Positions 44,901-54,902 are shown, numbered from the stretch's first letter. The stretch: DNA of 64,000 bases from a virus (IMGVR_UViG_3300002835_000015:1-64000); one strand, 5' to 3'. A program made the numbers and translations. Notes: generated from the letters alone by a model not told the origin.

Positions 44901-46410
44901 ATCTCAGTGGAAATTAGGAGCTTTTAAGGTTTGTCAATTCTCACCAGATTTCGATTTTTTTACTAAAAGAATTGGTAAGGACTTTATAACATTCAACTTG
45001 AGTCATAACGGATCTGGATATTATCAAACAACAAATCTTACTTTACCAAACAATATAAATCTATCCGGGGTAGCTTATCACACTCAAATTGAAAATGACT
45101 TTTTGAGATTTGATCTATCAGATATACCACAAGTTGATCAAGATAGATTCTTTGCTATTTCTCCTAGAATATCTAAAAATTTGCCCAAGGGATATAATTT
45201 TTATGATCAAGCACTATGTGTTGATACTATCTTAGAGCATGATACATACAATAATATCATGTGGTCAAATGGAAAAGTTGGCCCCAAATTCATCGTCAGT
45301 TTATATGCTAAAACTCAAGACTCACTTGAAAGACCAAGTAAACAATTTGGACTAGTAAATAGATCAATACATCACTTAGAACCTTCTGGGTGTGTAAGGA
45401 AAATTACTAGTAAATTTACATTCGATGACATTTTAGATACGTCTGAACCTTGGGCTTCTTTTGATGTTGAGTCTTATTCAAAAGAATTTAAAGAAAAATA
45501 TTTTCTTAATGATATAAATCAGATGTTTTTACAATATGATTTGGTTTATCCTTCTGGTGAACAATTCTCATCTAAAATTAAAATTCATAGTTCTAACATA
45601 AGATCAGATAATGCAATATATTTAAGCGCAACAAAAGATGACACAATGCCTTTATATGTAAGTGGATCACCATACCAGTTTGCATTTTTAAACCTTTTTG
45701 CCCCAGAAAATGGTACATCTATTAATGGTGGATATTTTAATTTGTATGCCAATTCAAACCCACCAGTACAAATACATGAGAGCGGACTAAAACTTTTTGT
45801 TGATAGTAGTGGATATTTTGTTAATCCAGAAATCTGCAACTTGTATACTATAGCAAATGGATCTCTTGATACATCCCAACAAACATTTTCTAGCATGTTT
45901 GGATCAAGTCCAATTAATGGCTTAAATTTATTTGTTAGTGGAAAATTCATTAGAGAAGATGTGATGCCGCTTCATGCAATAGGAAGCGGCTATTATGCAG
46001 ACAATTCATTAAATTGTATGACATTTGGACCGGTGGGATCAGAATTTATAAATGAACAACTACCAATGAGGGTGCGTGGAATAAGTCAGTCTTTTAATGC
46101 CTACCCCTCTTCAGTAATGTCACTCCATACATTTAATGATCAACAGATTATTAATAATTCTAGTTCATCTTTTAATCTGTTTTTATCAGCTTTTAATGCT
46201 ACAATATTTGATACTTCCGGCAATTTACCGCTAATTACTCTAAATTATCCAATATCGGACTCATTAGCATCTAAAAGTGCCACAATCACATGGGACAGTA
46301 ATAATGTCGGTCAGGGTATAACATCTGTAGATAATGTCTATGCTTATGTTGATGCGGATGATAACATAAGAGGAGTCAATTTGGCCTGTTACGGAGACTG
46401 CAACACATGA
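41920..46410 (+). CDS. Large distal tail protein with LamG-like domain and PLYVSG repeats
   Basis: A 1496-residue protein starting in the stop codon of the tape measure (TAATG). The N-terminus opens MTCSSCVINTNTVLL. The first ~800 residues are beta-rich without clear families. Residues about 800-965 form a LamG/concanavalin-like domain (DKALRLSGSSRYLKVFSTPSNNSFCIFLRF, then RLKMYINNSSDVYISTQ). The C-terminal ~300 residues contain repeats built on (M/L)PLxVSG or LNLFVSG (for example TMPLYVSGSPYQFAF, GLNLFVSGKFIRED, QLPMRVRGISQSF). The stop overlaps the next start. It is likely part of the tail tip or baseplate, where carbohydrate-binding domains are common. The role is inferred from position and domains. 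Confidence 0.65.
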   Translation: MTCSSCVINTNTVLLSDSKLSAKISSVSNGASSRISSTSALRENVSVYRNFSARLSSVCSIAPKENVDFSLKKDLSQSAVGNISSYTSALLAINQKLFGSGSLKTKKPDKFAGYKPSFRASEKLYPIQDISFKSKPSNQNITVYKIENNIIRSTAIYSSIDDGVFTQDYVDNGKVGSIISDDSQSFGFTYRVFASGDIEYKFAVTTPLSVAKLSYLAVRASAPFSSYINKKPEQYRLYDIKFEDPNGKLIIQYEDILIRGEGESQFTTYISKPLINNLLLPTWDANYPSMDISGPYTLRTSFAYDCSSSPFNVNFDSGYEQTCIINSNVLNPNPFIGLNISALEIGNSGGVGIQKDNYLNFFTQVRSKSERTKKIVLPNQLLLTDFNNKIYPEASSVWRTPDGIYTNTTDLQSNALLQKVQSTNVDYGDYINLIYSTPSIDSGRLVLRFGTNRDRMNTYTDGAFNFGGNKSFNDAILSEYQYEDYFDVDYVELKVIAKKNANSPDYPIDVVGYSDDKLLYGTSPIGGFLQNGGTLGFNENNVPNVSGYNTFNFGMSNSSLSDQSEYFSNDISPLGDHYIINNSVVVNSTSFKEYIVPLEIYSDPRKLGNTRYSLSPYFENLYVDICPIPSGASIAHVSLILYYKPANALSMHTLGSPSDKNATRKNITLLPSLSGTISNPNLSGGSIVGFTNPSNLNTNYSRRWRGNTGEIIIGGDFKKMEFDFSFNHKQANSPFLNTYIDFNNKVTDSNIYSDDGALVAQLSNGNVSSHLLSNVGWRYSSEQLFGSVSTPYKSIKWANNIDDTFDKALRLSGSSRYLKVFSTPSNNSFCIFLRFTPDYATSFQTKNLLEVVSPSNLASPKLVLSYNSGSDLRLATNSAIINATSFFNQKFPLSLLITYNDDGTNRLKMYINNSSDVYISTQVNNLFAGDEIITVGNSMPSTFLDLPIFLHEFGISKDSCNIVESNPDRSKNQISVSEFFDSYNVPASYIDDDISQWKLGAFKVCQFSPDFDFFTKRIGKDFITFNLSHNGSGYYQTTNLTLPNNINLSGVAYHTQIENDFLRFDLSDIPQVDQDRFFAISPRISKNLPKGYNFYDQALCVDTILEHDTYNNIMWSNGKVGPKFIVSLYAKTQDSLERPSKQFGLVNRSIHHLEPSGCVRKITSKFTFDDILDTSEPWASFDVESYSKEFKEKYFLNDINQMFLQYDLVYPSGEQFSSKIKIHSSNIRSDNAIYLSATKDDTMPLYVSGSPYQFAFLNLFAPENGTSINGGYFNLYANSNPPVQIHESGLKLFVDSSGYFVNPEICNLYTIANGSLDTSQQTFSSMFGSSPINGLNLFVSGKFIREDVMPLHAIGSGYYADNSLNCMTFGPVGSEFINEQLPMRVRGISQSFNAYPSSVMSLHTFNDQQIINNSSSSFNLFLSAFNATIFDTSGNLPLITLNYPISDSLASKSATITWDSNNVGQGITSVDNVYAYVDADDNIRGVNLACYGDCNT

Positions 46411-49400
46411 ATCGTTGTACAGAAGCTATAGTGGATATTCACGGCATTAGGTGGTATTATCCAGAAATTTGTGTAGACGGTGGCGTATTTAGAGCTAAAA
46501 ATACATATACCAACTTGACATTTCCAAGCGGTTCATTTAAGCATACTCTCACTTCTGTCAATTATATAAGTACAGAAGATGGATTATCTGTTTCTACAGA
46601 AGATAACAATCCTATTCGTACTGAATTACTTGATGTAAGTTACAACCCCATGCCATATAGTGGTCATTTCTATGGGATTAGAAAATATACAGGACTAGCC
46701 CCAAATTTGCCATATACAATTAACATAACGGGCAAGTCTGGATCATCTAGCGCAATAAATATTCCAACAGAAATTATAGAGATGGAATATAACAAAAATG
46801 AAAATTATGGAATTACTAATGACTATGCCGGTTTTAGATTAGCTGATAATATTGAGAGTAGTGGACAGTTTGGTAAATCAATAGCTTCTAAAAGTGATTT
46901 ACTAGCCATTGGGTGTCCCAAGTTATCTATAACATCGCAAAATATAACTTACAAAGACGCTGGTTCTGTTTTCTTATATAGAAGAAATCCTAGACCTTTT
47001 ACTATTGATTGGCCAATAAACAATTATAAATCTGATTGGGTTTTAGAAACACAGCTTACTCTTCCGTCTGGATTCATTGGAGATTATTACAAAAAAGAAG
47101 AAGTGGGGATTGGTGGATTATCATCAGATTTTAAAGGTATCAGAACTTCATGGTTTGTTGGACAAAACGGAAGGCAATTCGGACATTCTTTAGATCTATC
47201 AGTAAATAATAGCAGAAAATCACTTGGCGAAAATAAGCAAGAAATTCTTGTTGTTGGCGGCGTTGGTGCTAAATGGGATAGAACCTTTGAGGAAATACCA
47301 ATATCTGGAGTGTCCGTTGGATTATTTATTTTTACTGATGAATTTGAAAGTGTTATTCCAGCACCAGTGCCTGATAATCCATTAAGAAAAATAACATATC
47401 AAGATATACTATTACATATATATGGTAAAGATGAGGTATTTTATTATTTTTCTGACCCAAGGGTGAAATTTGATGTTAAAATAATGATTTGTGTGCCAAC
47501 GCTAGGATTAGATGCAGACGATCCAGTATTCCCCGACAAACCAGATTTCATAACTTTAAAACGTATAAGTAAAAACTATGGTTATCCGGTATCAGAAGAA
47601 TCTATTTCTGGTACTTTAGATGGTATAAGATCAGCTTTTTTAGAGGCTTTTCCATATTCGAACAATTTGAACAGTGGTATTCCTCCGATGATAGGAATGT
47701 GTATTGATGGCAGTCTTTCCATGGGCGGTAGAGAAGCTTTAGAGCCAGCGATTGATAGATTTATTGATTTTTACAAAAGTTATAGTTTTGCCAGTGGCCT
47801 TAAGGATTTTTATAATGTTCCATCATCTGGCTTTGTTTATGAAATAATATCCGAAAACTCTGATAGCAACTGGATTAATATGTCTAAGTCTATCTTAAAT
47901 GAGGTATTAGATACTGGCAATTTATTCAAAAATGATCAAGTAAGATTTTTTTCCAACAGTGTTGGAACATTCAATGGAAATGATAAAGATTTCAACATTC
48001 CTCCAGATAGTGGCGGTAAAGTATTCATCTTTGAAAAAGAGAGTGGATGCTGGAATTTAATACAAGCCATAAATTCACCAAATGTAACCCGTGAATATAA
48101 TGATAGATTTGGTCATGATGTTGCAATTAGTGATAATGGCGAAGTTATTGTTATAGGATCACCTTATATCAATCAAGCTGTTATGGCCTATGAAAGAAAT
48201 TATGCGGCTAGAGATATGTTCTATTATGGGCTTCCAGCGTGGATACAATCCAATCGTTCAGAAAAATATGCAATACCATTAGAAAAATATTACAAATCAC
48301 CTTCCAGATTAGATGATATAAAAGCTCTTTATTTATCTATAGATCAAGATGATAAATTTCAATCTAGACTAGATATGGGGATAGAAGAATATCAAAATAT
48401 ATATACATATGAACATAGCTCAATGCAACCGGTAGGATCATGGTCATTCATAGCCGCTGAACATGCTCCAACACCCAGACTTGGTTATAGTGTGGCTACT
48501 AATGAGGATGGTAGTGTTATTGTAGCTGGTGCGCCAACCGATAGTTTAAATTTTTACAACGATGCAGATGTATATTATGCATATAACTCTAGCTTCAAAG
48601 GTAAATATTATGGAACTGGATATGTTGATCCAAGTGGACTTATAACTGGTCCAGTAAACTCATCGTGGTCTTCTAGTTTATATGCTGGATCTGCTCATGT
48701 ATTTGAATCTAGAAAATATTATCCACATAATCGCGCTATTGAGTACGGTAGATTTGGAAACCTACATGAAAATATTAGCAATAACACAGCCGACTCTGGA
48801 CATTTTCATTATATATCACAAATTTTTTCTGATAAAAACTTTACTAAGACTGATTTTGATAACTCTGAAATTCCGAATGATGCGGGTTTAGTTTTTATTA
48901 TTACCCCAGCAGTAAATGCGTTGAGTGATGAAGTTGTAAATAATATCAAGAATTGGTTAGCACTTGGTGATAGAAATTTAGTTCTTGTGGCAAATGATCC
49001 TATATGGGAAGCAAGTGGGATTTACGGTAAGTCTAATGAAATTTTAAATAATTTGTTGGACAGGCTTCAGTCTAGGATGAGGATAGTTCCAGCAAGAAAT
49101 CACTATGAATCGCTGCCAAGTGGATATACATCATTCAACAATATTGTTCCATCAGTTATTCCACAGGGATCTACATATACTTATGTTAATAGATCACCAG
49201 CAAGGGCGAGCGGCGTTGCAGATATAAAAGTATTTTTTAGTTATGATGAGCAAATGTCTTGCAAACCAGTTCCGGGTTGTAGTTTAGAATTGGAGTCGCA
49301 GCAAATTCAAACACGATGCGAAATGCCACTAAGAAATTATGGAGATTTAAGAGCATCTTGGAATGAGTTGTGCTGTAAATCAACACCAAATGGTACATTG

Positions 49401-52400
49401 GTTCCAGTTATATATTCTCATAATTGGCCTCTTATTTTTGGTTCTTATACGCCAGACTGTGATGACGTAGCTTTTGAATCTAAACCAACAAAAAATCAAG
49501 AGCCAATTCCAATACTAGTCGCCGCAGAAAAAGTAAGACAAGAAATTATATATCCAGCAGTACCGGCATCTTCGGGATATGAAATTATATATGAAGATAT
49601 TTCTTCTAACTCTATCATACATGAATTTGGTAGTCCAGATGATGGTGCTGAAACTAGTTTTTCTTATGGTCTAAATAGTCAAGAAGGGATTGACTATAAT
49701 TCTATAGAGTACAATATAACTAATAGGCAAAATACTGAATTATTCTATAAACCATTAGATGATCTTGGTGGATTATTGCAAGCTAAAGGTATTGCAAAGA
49801 TAGATGTAGTTCCATATTTATACAAAGAGCAAATCTCAGATAGGGGCTATTTTGCTGTAGAATATTCTTACAAGAAACAAACATCTTCTAAGATAGATAT
49901 TATAGCAAATTTTGAAATTGAATCTAAGTTTGCAGAGGGTGCTGGAGATGCCAATATTTTGTTTTATCAAAATTTAGCATCATCTTCTGAGACTAGGTTC
50001 AAAGAATCTAAGATAGCTCAATTGAATTGGAATGGTAGGCAATTTTTCTCTGATGCATACCCATATTCTCAGGCAAAAGGTGCTTTACAAATTGGAAATA
50101 ATCTTGAACAAAATGTATCTGTATTAAATAGCACATACAATGTAGCTTTTCTTCCGGGCATCAATGGGCAACCATCAAGTGACAATATGCAAAATTTAAC
50201 TGAATGGTTATCATTTGGGAATAAACGCTTGATTATAACGTGTGAAAATACTCTGTCTAGCATAAAAGAAGCCCAAAAGCTATGTGAAACTTTAGAAATA
50301 AATTTAGAGTTACTTACCAATTATTACAACGATAATATTTCTGTCGGTTTTGGATCTTTAACCATAAATCAAAATCACAGAATTGGTGGTAATAATTTTA
50401 CAAATGTAAGAACGATTTTTAGAAATATCGAAGATCCAAACCCCAAATTAATTACGAGTTTATCATCATTTAATTGTGGCGGTCTTTCGTTTTATGCATT
50501 TAAGCTTAATGAAAATGCTATCCCTTTAGCATATCTTGACAGTCCAATTTATGATTACATTCCTAAAGAATATAACAATAATAATTGGGATGTTAATGCC
50601 GGTATAGTAAAATTAAATGTTCCAGTTTTACCGGGATCGGGATATAGATTATTTATCAACTCTGAAGCTCTAGATACTTCAGAAACAGTAAATTTAACAA
50701 TAGATGTAGAAAATGCTTCTTTGTTCCCAAAGATGCCGTATCCAGATTTATCATCCGCATTTATACCAGAGCTAGATAGTAATAGAGAAACATTCGACTC
50801 CAAAAATATTACTACCTCATTTTATAGTTTGAAATGTAACTCTCCAATTTTTAAAGATATTCAAGTTGGTGATACTAATAATATTAACATTTATATTTCA
50901 TGTGTGTCACCTAGACTGAAAAGTGATTATGTTCCAAAGAGCGTAAGATTATTAGGTATATCTGGCGTACCAATTCCAGTATATGAAAAAATTACTACAT
51001 CCACTGTTCAAATACCAGTTGGAGGATTTCTTTATAGAATATCTGACCCAATAGATGAAAGTAGAGAGATAATAGATGTTGTTAGAACAATAAGTACAGA
51101 TAATACAAAATACTGTAAATCTGGATGTGAGTTTTTAGGTAATCAATTAATAGAAGATGGTCCAGTAGTAGCGGCCCAAGAGCTAGAAATATTTTCATCT
51201 TTTGAAGCCGGATTTGCAAGATCAAGAGTCACTGTAATAACAGATTCTAGTATTGTGCAGGGTAGATATTTAATTGATGAAAATGAAACAATAGTAAAGA
51301 GTACTTACGATTTTATTAGAAGTTTGTATCCAGAGACTTATTTTTTCTCAGAAAGATCTGGAAGACAAGTTGATGTCTATAATAAACTTATATCTCCAGA
51401 ACGCGGAAGCCCAACTAAATATCATTCCCGAGCAACAAATCTTGGATTAAATAAGAATTTTGGTAATTTTATTAATGCTCCTTCTGCGCCTATAAATGGT
51501 AATGAATCAAAATATATTCCTAAATATGTTACTAGACCCAAACTTCCTTGGGAAGATGAAATAGATCCTAAGAAAGTAGAAGAAATTAAAAATCAATTTA
51601 TAAGTGGATTTTTACCACAACAATTTCAACACTCTGCTGTATCAAGAATAAGTGGTATTATAGATGGGGTTTCTTACTCTGATGCTACTGTAATAGGTGG
51701 AGTTCCTCAAATCTTGAAAGACAAAGGTTATGATTATCTTGATCTTGATAAATTTCCATCTGGATACCCCGGAGATTTATTTGGATATTCCATTGCCGTA
51801 AAAGGAAAAAAGATTTTAGTTGGCTCCCCATTTTCTGCATTTAATTCAGAAACAATAACACCGTGGAGTAATAATGTTTCATTACGTTTAGGATCAGATG
51901 GTGGTGCTGGTGCTGTTTATATGTTTGAAAAGTCTTCTGATAGTAAATGGGTTAATTCTAATAAATTTAGACCACAATCACTCATGGGACAGTTAAGTGG
52001 AGTAGGAATTTATTCTGACCAGTTTGGCCATTCGGTAGATATACAGAATGATGTTATAGTGGTTGGCTCACCTAATCACAGTTATGGAAATTACTATGAT
52101 TTTATTTATAACAATGGATCATTTTCTAGAAAGAACTTTAATCCACAATTTGATATTCCAGACTTGAAAGTTTATGATCTTGGATATTCTGGAGTTAGAA
52201 ATAGCTTGAATGTAAATAATGCTTATAATAAAAACGCTGGAGCAGTTTACGTTTATGAGAATAAGATTACAGATTGGGAAAATAAAAAACAATCTTGGAC
52301 TCTTGTAGAAAAACTTGTATCTAATCCATCTAATCCAAACGTAGCAAAATACTTTAATGGAAGTGGAGAGAGATTTGGAAATAATGTATATATTACTAGG

Positions 52401-53048
52401 CCATACAGAACTGATGCTGATTATTGTATATTTGCTGGATGTGGATTTGCATCTGGAGTTTCCAAAATTAATGTAGGGGCATCGTATGCAAAAGATATCA
52501 TGCTTAGATCACAAAAGCCTTCTATACCAAGTAGTTCTGCTTGGATATCTGCCAAAGTGTTTGGTAATAGGGATGCTAATGGAGATCCAACAGTCACATT
52601 AGATTTTAATAATATTGGAGATAGTAAAAAATATTATGCAAGTGGCATTGTTATTGCAAATGAAAATGGAACTTTATTTATAGAAGTTTCTGGTCAAGAC
52701 CCGTCAACAAAAGGCTTCATATCTCATAGACCATATATTGAATCTGTTTATGGGTATTACCAATACGGCAAGCTTATGGAGGTTGCTACACCTCTGTATG
52801 TTAGCGGCGGATATATATCCCCAAGCTCTCAAATGCCATTAACTATAAATGTGGAAAATTCTGCATATGTGTATAATACTGTAGGATTGTATAGTGAGGT
52901 AAAATCTGGTGATATTTCTACATATCCATCTGGATTGCCTCTATTTATAGAACCCCCATCCGGGGTATCTCTTGAGTACTTGAATTTGTATTCTAGCGGG
53001 ACAGGAAGTCAAAACGACAATCTTAACTTAAGTATAAGAGGTAAATAA
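46407..53048 (+). CDS. Giant tail protein with FG-GAP propeller repeats and VWA-like insertion
   Basis: 2213 residues. FG-GAP-type repeats occur near residues 153 (QFGKSIAS...LLAIGCP), 256 (QFGHSLDL...ILVVGG), 566 (RFGHDVAI...VIVIGSP), 690 (RLGYSVAT...VIVAGAP), 1789 (LFGYSIAV...KILVGSP), 1871 (QFGHSVDI...VIVVGSP) and 1987 (RFGNNVYI). Seven such repeats would form one seven-bladed propeller. Between repeats 2 and 3 lies a VWA-like domain with a MIDAS DGSLS (D434, S436, S438). Between repeats 4 and 5 are about 1070 residues with Rossmann/GATase-like segments (LVFIITPAVNAL near 828, VAFLPGINGQPS near 1245, RVTVITDSS near 1607). The C-terminus has PLYVSG-type repeats. It is probably a tail-tip adhesin or baseplate component. 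Confidence 0.7.
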   Translation: MNRCTEAIVDIHGIRWYYPEICVDGGVFRAKNTYTNLTFPSGSFKHTLTSVNYISTEDGLSVSTEDNNPIRTELLDVSYNPMPYSGHFYGIRKYTGLAPNLPYTINITGKSGSSSAINIPTEIIEMEYNKNENYGITNDYAGFRLADNIESSGQFGKSIASKSDLLAIGCPKLSITSQNITYKDAGSVFLYRRNPRPFTIDWPINNYKSDWVLETQLTLPSGFIGDYYKKEEVGIGGLSSDFKGIRTSWFVGQNGRQFGHSLDLSVNNSRKSLGENKQEILVVGGVGAKWDRTFEEIPISGVSVGLFIFTDEFESVIPAPVPDNPLRKITYQDILLHIYGKDEVFYYFSDPRVKFDVKIMICVPTLGLDADDPVFPDKPDFITLKRISKNYGYPVSEESISGTLDGIRSAFLEAFPYSNNLNSGIPPMIGMCIDGSLSMGGREALEPAIDRFIDFYKSYSFASGLKDFYNVPSSGFVYEIISENSDSNWINMSKSILNEVLDTGNLFKNDQVRFFSNSVGTFNGNDKDFNIPPDSGGKVFIFEKESGCWNLIQAINSPNVTREYNDRFGHDVAISDNGEVIVIGSPYINQAVMAYERNYAARDMFYYGLPAWIQSNRSEKYAIPLEKYYKSPSRLDDIKALYLSIDQDDKFQSRLDMGIEEYQNIYTYEHSSMQPVGSWSFIAAEHAPTPRLGYSVATNEDGSVIVAGAPTDSLNFYNDADVYYAYNSSFKGKYYGTGYVDPSGLITGPVNSSWSSSLYAGSAHVFESRKYYPHNRAIEYGRFGNLHENISNNTADSGHFHYISQIFSDKNFTKTDFDNSEIPNDAGLVFIITPAVNALSDEVVNNIKNWLALGDRNLVLVANDPIWEASGIYGKSNEILNNLLDRLQSRMRIVPARNHYESLPSGYTSFNNIVPSVIPQGSTYTYVNRSPARASGVADIKVFFSYDEQMSCKPVPGCSLELESQQIQTRCEMPLRNYGDLRASWNELCCKSTPNGTLVPVIYSHNWPLIFGSYTPDCDDVAFESKPTKNQEPIPILVAAEKVRQEIIYPAVPASSGYEIIYEDISSNSIIHEFGSPDDGAETSFSYGLNSQEGIDYNSIEYNITNRQNTELFYKPLDDLGGLLQAKGIAKIDVVPYLYKEQISDRGYFAVEYSYKKQTSSKIDIIANFEIESKFAEGAGDANILFYQNLASSSETRFKESKIAQLNWNGRQFFSDAYPYSQAKGALQIGNNLEQNVSVLNSTYNVAFLPGINGQPSSDNMQNLTEWLSFGNKRLIITCENTLSSIKEAQKLCETLEINLELLTNYYNDNISVGFGSLTINQNHRIGGNNFTNVRTIFRNIEDPNPKLITSLSSFNCGGLSFYAFKLNENAIPLAYLDSPIYDYIPKEYNNNNWDVNAGIVKLNVPVLPGSGYRLFINSEALDTSETVNLTIDVENASLFPKMPYPDLSSAFIPELDSNRETFDSKNITTSFYSLKCNSPIFKDIQVGDTNNINIYISCVSPRLKSDYVPKSVRLLGISGVPIPVYEKITTSTVQIPVGGFLYRISDPIDESREIIDVVRTISTDNTKYCKSGCEFLGNQLIEDGPVVAAQELEIFSSFEAGFARSRVTVITDSSIVQGRYLIDENETIVKSTYDFIRSLYPETYFFSERSGRQVDVYNKLISPERGSPTKYHSRATNLGLNKNFGNFINAPSAPINGNESKYIPKYVTRPKLPWEDEIDPKKVEEIKNQFISGFLPQQFQHSAVSRISGIIDGVSYSDATVIGGVPQILKDKGYDYLDLDKFPSGYPGDLFGYSIAVKGKKILVGSPFSAFNSETITPWSNNVSLRLGSDGGAGAVYMFEKSSDSKWVNSNKFRPQSLMGQLSGVGIYSDQFGHSVDIQNDVIVVGSPNHSYGNYYDFIYNNGSFSRKNFNPQFDIPDLKVYDLGYSGVRNSLNVNNAYNKNAGAVYVYENKITDWENKKQSWTLVEKLVSNPSNPNVAKYFNGSGERFGNNVYITRPYRTDADYCIFAGCGFASGVSKINVGASYAKDIMLRSQKPSIPSSSAWISAKVFGNRDANGDPTVTLDFNNIGDSKKYYASGIVIANENGTLFIEVSGQDPSTKGFISHRPYIESVYGYYQYGKLMEVATPLYVSGGYISPSSQMPLTINVENSAYVYNTVGLYSEVKSGDISTYPSGLPLFIEPPSGVSLEYLNLYSSGTGSQNDNLNLSIRGK

Positions 53049-54898
53049 TGCTAGCTATTTATTATGATGAAGCTACAGCCTGCATTCTTAGGCCCACTCC
53101 GCTTATTTCTATAACTCAAAATGTTATTAGGAATAAGGCTGGTATGCTTGGTAGTTATTACGATATCACTTTAAATGGCACTATTCTCCCAGACGAAGGT
53201 TCCCCGTTTTATGTAACTGGCGGCGGTTCTGCAAACCACAACTCTCCAGCTACAGTACAGTCGGCGTTTTCTTCACTCTACTCAACGCCGCCAAAAGAAG
53301 CAGTACATTTTGATAATTATATGAGTTCTATTATTCATAAGCAGAATTTACTTAGAGAGTTGTTTAAGCGTGACGGTCAACTTGTTGAATTATTACCAGT
53401 TAGTGTAAGAACCGAATCAGACAGTGCAATGACGGATAATCCCGTTTTGAAGTTTCACCCCACAGTACAGTCTATTTCTTTTGAAGAAGGTATTTATGTT
53501 ACCAATTGCAAATATACTATTAATTTACGTGCAGAAGTATTATTAGACAACTCTAACAATATAATATCAGACGGTATTACCAATTCTACAATATGGCCAA
53601 CGGGTTCGGATAGAATTCCAATAAGAGCCAATGATAGAAATTTGAAAATTGTAAATGCGTTAAATGCCAGCGGTTTTGTTGAAGACTATAGCGAAAGTTG
53701 GTCTATAGAAGTAGAGGAAGGCAACGGAACAACTAATACCGCCGCCCCAATTACGACAGCTTTACCAACTAATCATATAGGATCACTCAGAACATATAGA
53801 GTGACTCGTAATATAACCGCAACTGGCCGCACAATGTATTATTCAGAAAATGGTTCAAAGGTAATTAAAAGAAGAGAGGCTTGGGAGCAAGCAAAGCAAT
53901 ACATATATAATACAGTTTTAAAAGATCAAGATAATATTTCAACAAACAACTCTACTGGATATGAACAATTTCCAGAATATACTTTAGGCCCATATTTTGG
54001 AAGTGGATATCTTAATATTGCTAAAGATATTTGGGGAGGATATAATCATTTAAGAACTGAATCTATAGATACCACGGCTGGAACTGTTACCATAAATGAT
54101 ACTTGGTTAATGTCAAGTGGCAATGCTTATGAAAACTATAATCTATCAGTATCAAAAAGTTATGATAACGCATTACATAAAGTTAGCATAGACGGAAAAA
54201 TAAAGGGCTTGTCTAGCGTACATGCTGGATCAACACAATACGGCGGCTCTAATACAAGCACAGCAACTCAATATGGAAACGCTCCACTAAACACCGCTCA
54301 CGAAAATGCAAGATACAAATGGAATCAAGTGAGTAATACTGGAGTTTATGGGCCAAACTGTTATTTATTTAGACGCGCACAAGCCTTAATGCACTTGCCG
54401 CTGAATTATATACCTTTATCAATATCATTATCTTCTAATGAATTCACGGGTGAAATAGATTACAATGTTGAATATGACACAAGACTTCAAAATGTAGTAA
54501 GTGGCACTTTATCAGAAAGTATAACTTGCAGCGACACATATCCGGGTGATGTTTTTGCTGTTATACCAGTTATTGGAAGACAACACGGGCCAGTATTACA
54601 ATATGTCGGCGGAAGAACAGAGTATCAAAGAAATTTAAGTATAGAATTGGTGATGGACAAATATTATACTTCTGGAAATGGCTCTTTAGTTAATAGGATA
54701 AGACAACAATCCGTTTTATCAAAACCAAGTTTAAACGAACCTTTTAAGGGTCAAATTAATTCTATCATTCATGCGTATAGTCCAGTACAAGAAGCTAATA
54801 TAAGAAAATATTTCGTTAGCCCGCCATCAGAAACTTGGGATCCAAGCACCGGAAGATATTCATTACAAATCAATTGGACTTATGAGGTAGGTAGGTAA
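53048..54898 (+). CDS. Distal tail structural protein
   Basis: 616 residues, starting inside the stop codon of the preceding gene (TAATG). Recognisable patterns are beta-rich: ISFEEGIYVTNCKYTINLRAEVLL, ESWSIEVEEG, LHKVSIDGKIKGLSSV, SLSSNEFTGEIDYNVEYDTRL and, at the end, RYSLQINWTYEV. A Thr/Ala-rich stretch near residue 235 (TTNTAAPITTALPTN) looks like a linker. The alternating tagged-strand layout resembles large phage distal-tail proteins, but no firm family can be named. It lies between the FG-GAP protein and two small or large tail genes in one run, so a baseplate or tail-tip location is likely. Confidence 0.5.
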   Translation: MLAIYYDEATACILRPTPLISITQNVIRNKAGMLGSYYDITLNGTILPDEGSPFYVTGGGSANHNSPATVQSAFSSLYSTPPKEAVHFDNYMSSIIHKQNLLRELFKRDGQLVELLPVSVRTESDSAMTDNPVLKFHPTVQSISFEEGIYVTNCKYTINLRAEVLLDNSNNIISDGITNSTIWPTGSDRIPIRANDRNLKIVNALNASGFVEDYSESWSIEVEEGNGTTNTAAPITTALPTNHIGSLRTYRVTRNITATGRTMYYSENGSKVIKRREAWEQAKQYIYNTVLKDQDNISTNNSTGYEQFPEYTLGPYFGSGYLNIAKDIWGGYNHLRTESIDTTAGTVTINDTWLMSSGNAYENYNLSVSKSYDNALHKVSIDGKIKGLSSVHAGSTQYGGSNTSTATQYGNAPLNTAHENARYKWNQVSNTGVYGPNCYLFRRAQALMHLPLNYIPLSISLSSNEFTGEIDYNVEYDTRLQNVVSGTLSESITCSDTYPGDVFAVIPVIGRQHGPVLQYVGGRTEYQRNLSIELVMDKYYTSGNGSLVNRIRQQSVLSKPSLNEPFKGQINSIIHAYSPVQEANIRKYFVSPPSETWDPSTGRYSLQINWTYEVGR

Positions 54899-54902
54899 TA
54901 AA

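Noticed and set aside
16265-52877. Additional promoter cores GTGTATAAT at 16265, 34562 and 52869
   Set aside because: They fall inside genes where they encode Val-Tyr-Asn and lack the upstream T tract and a following start codon.
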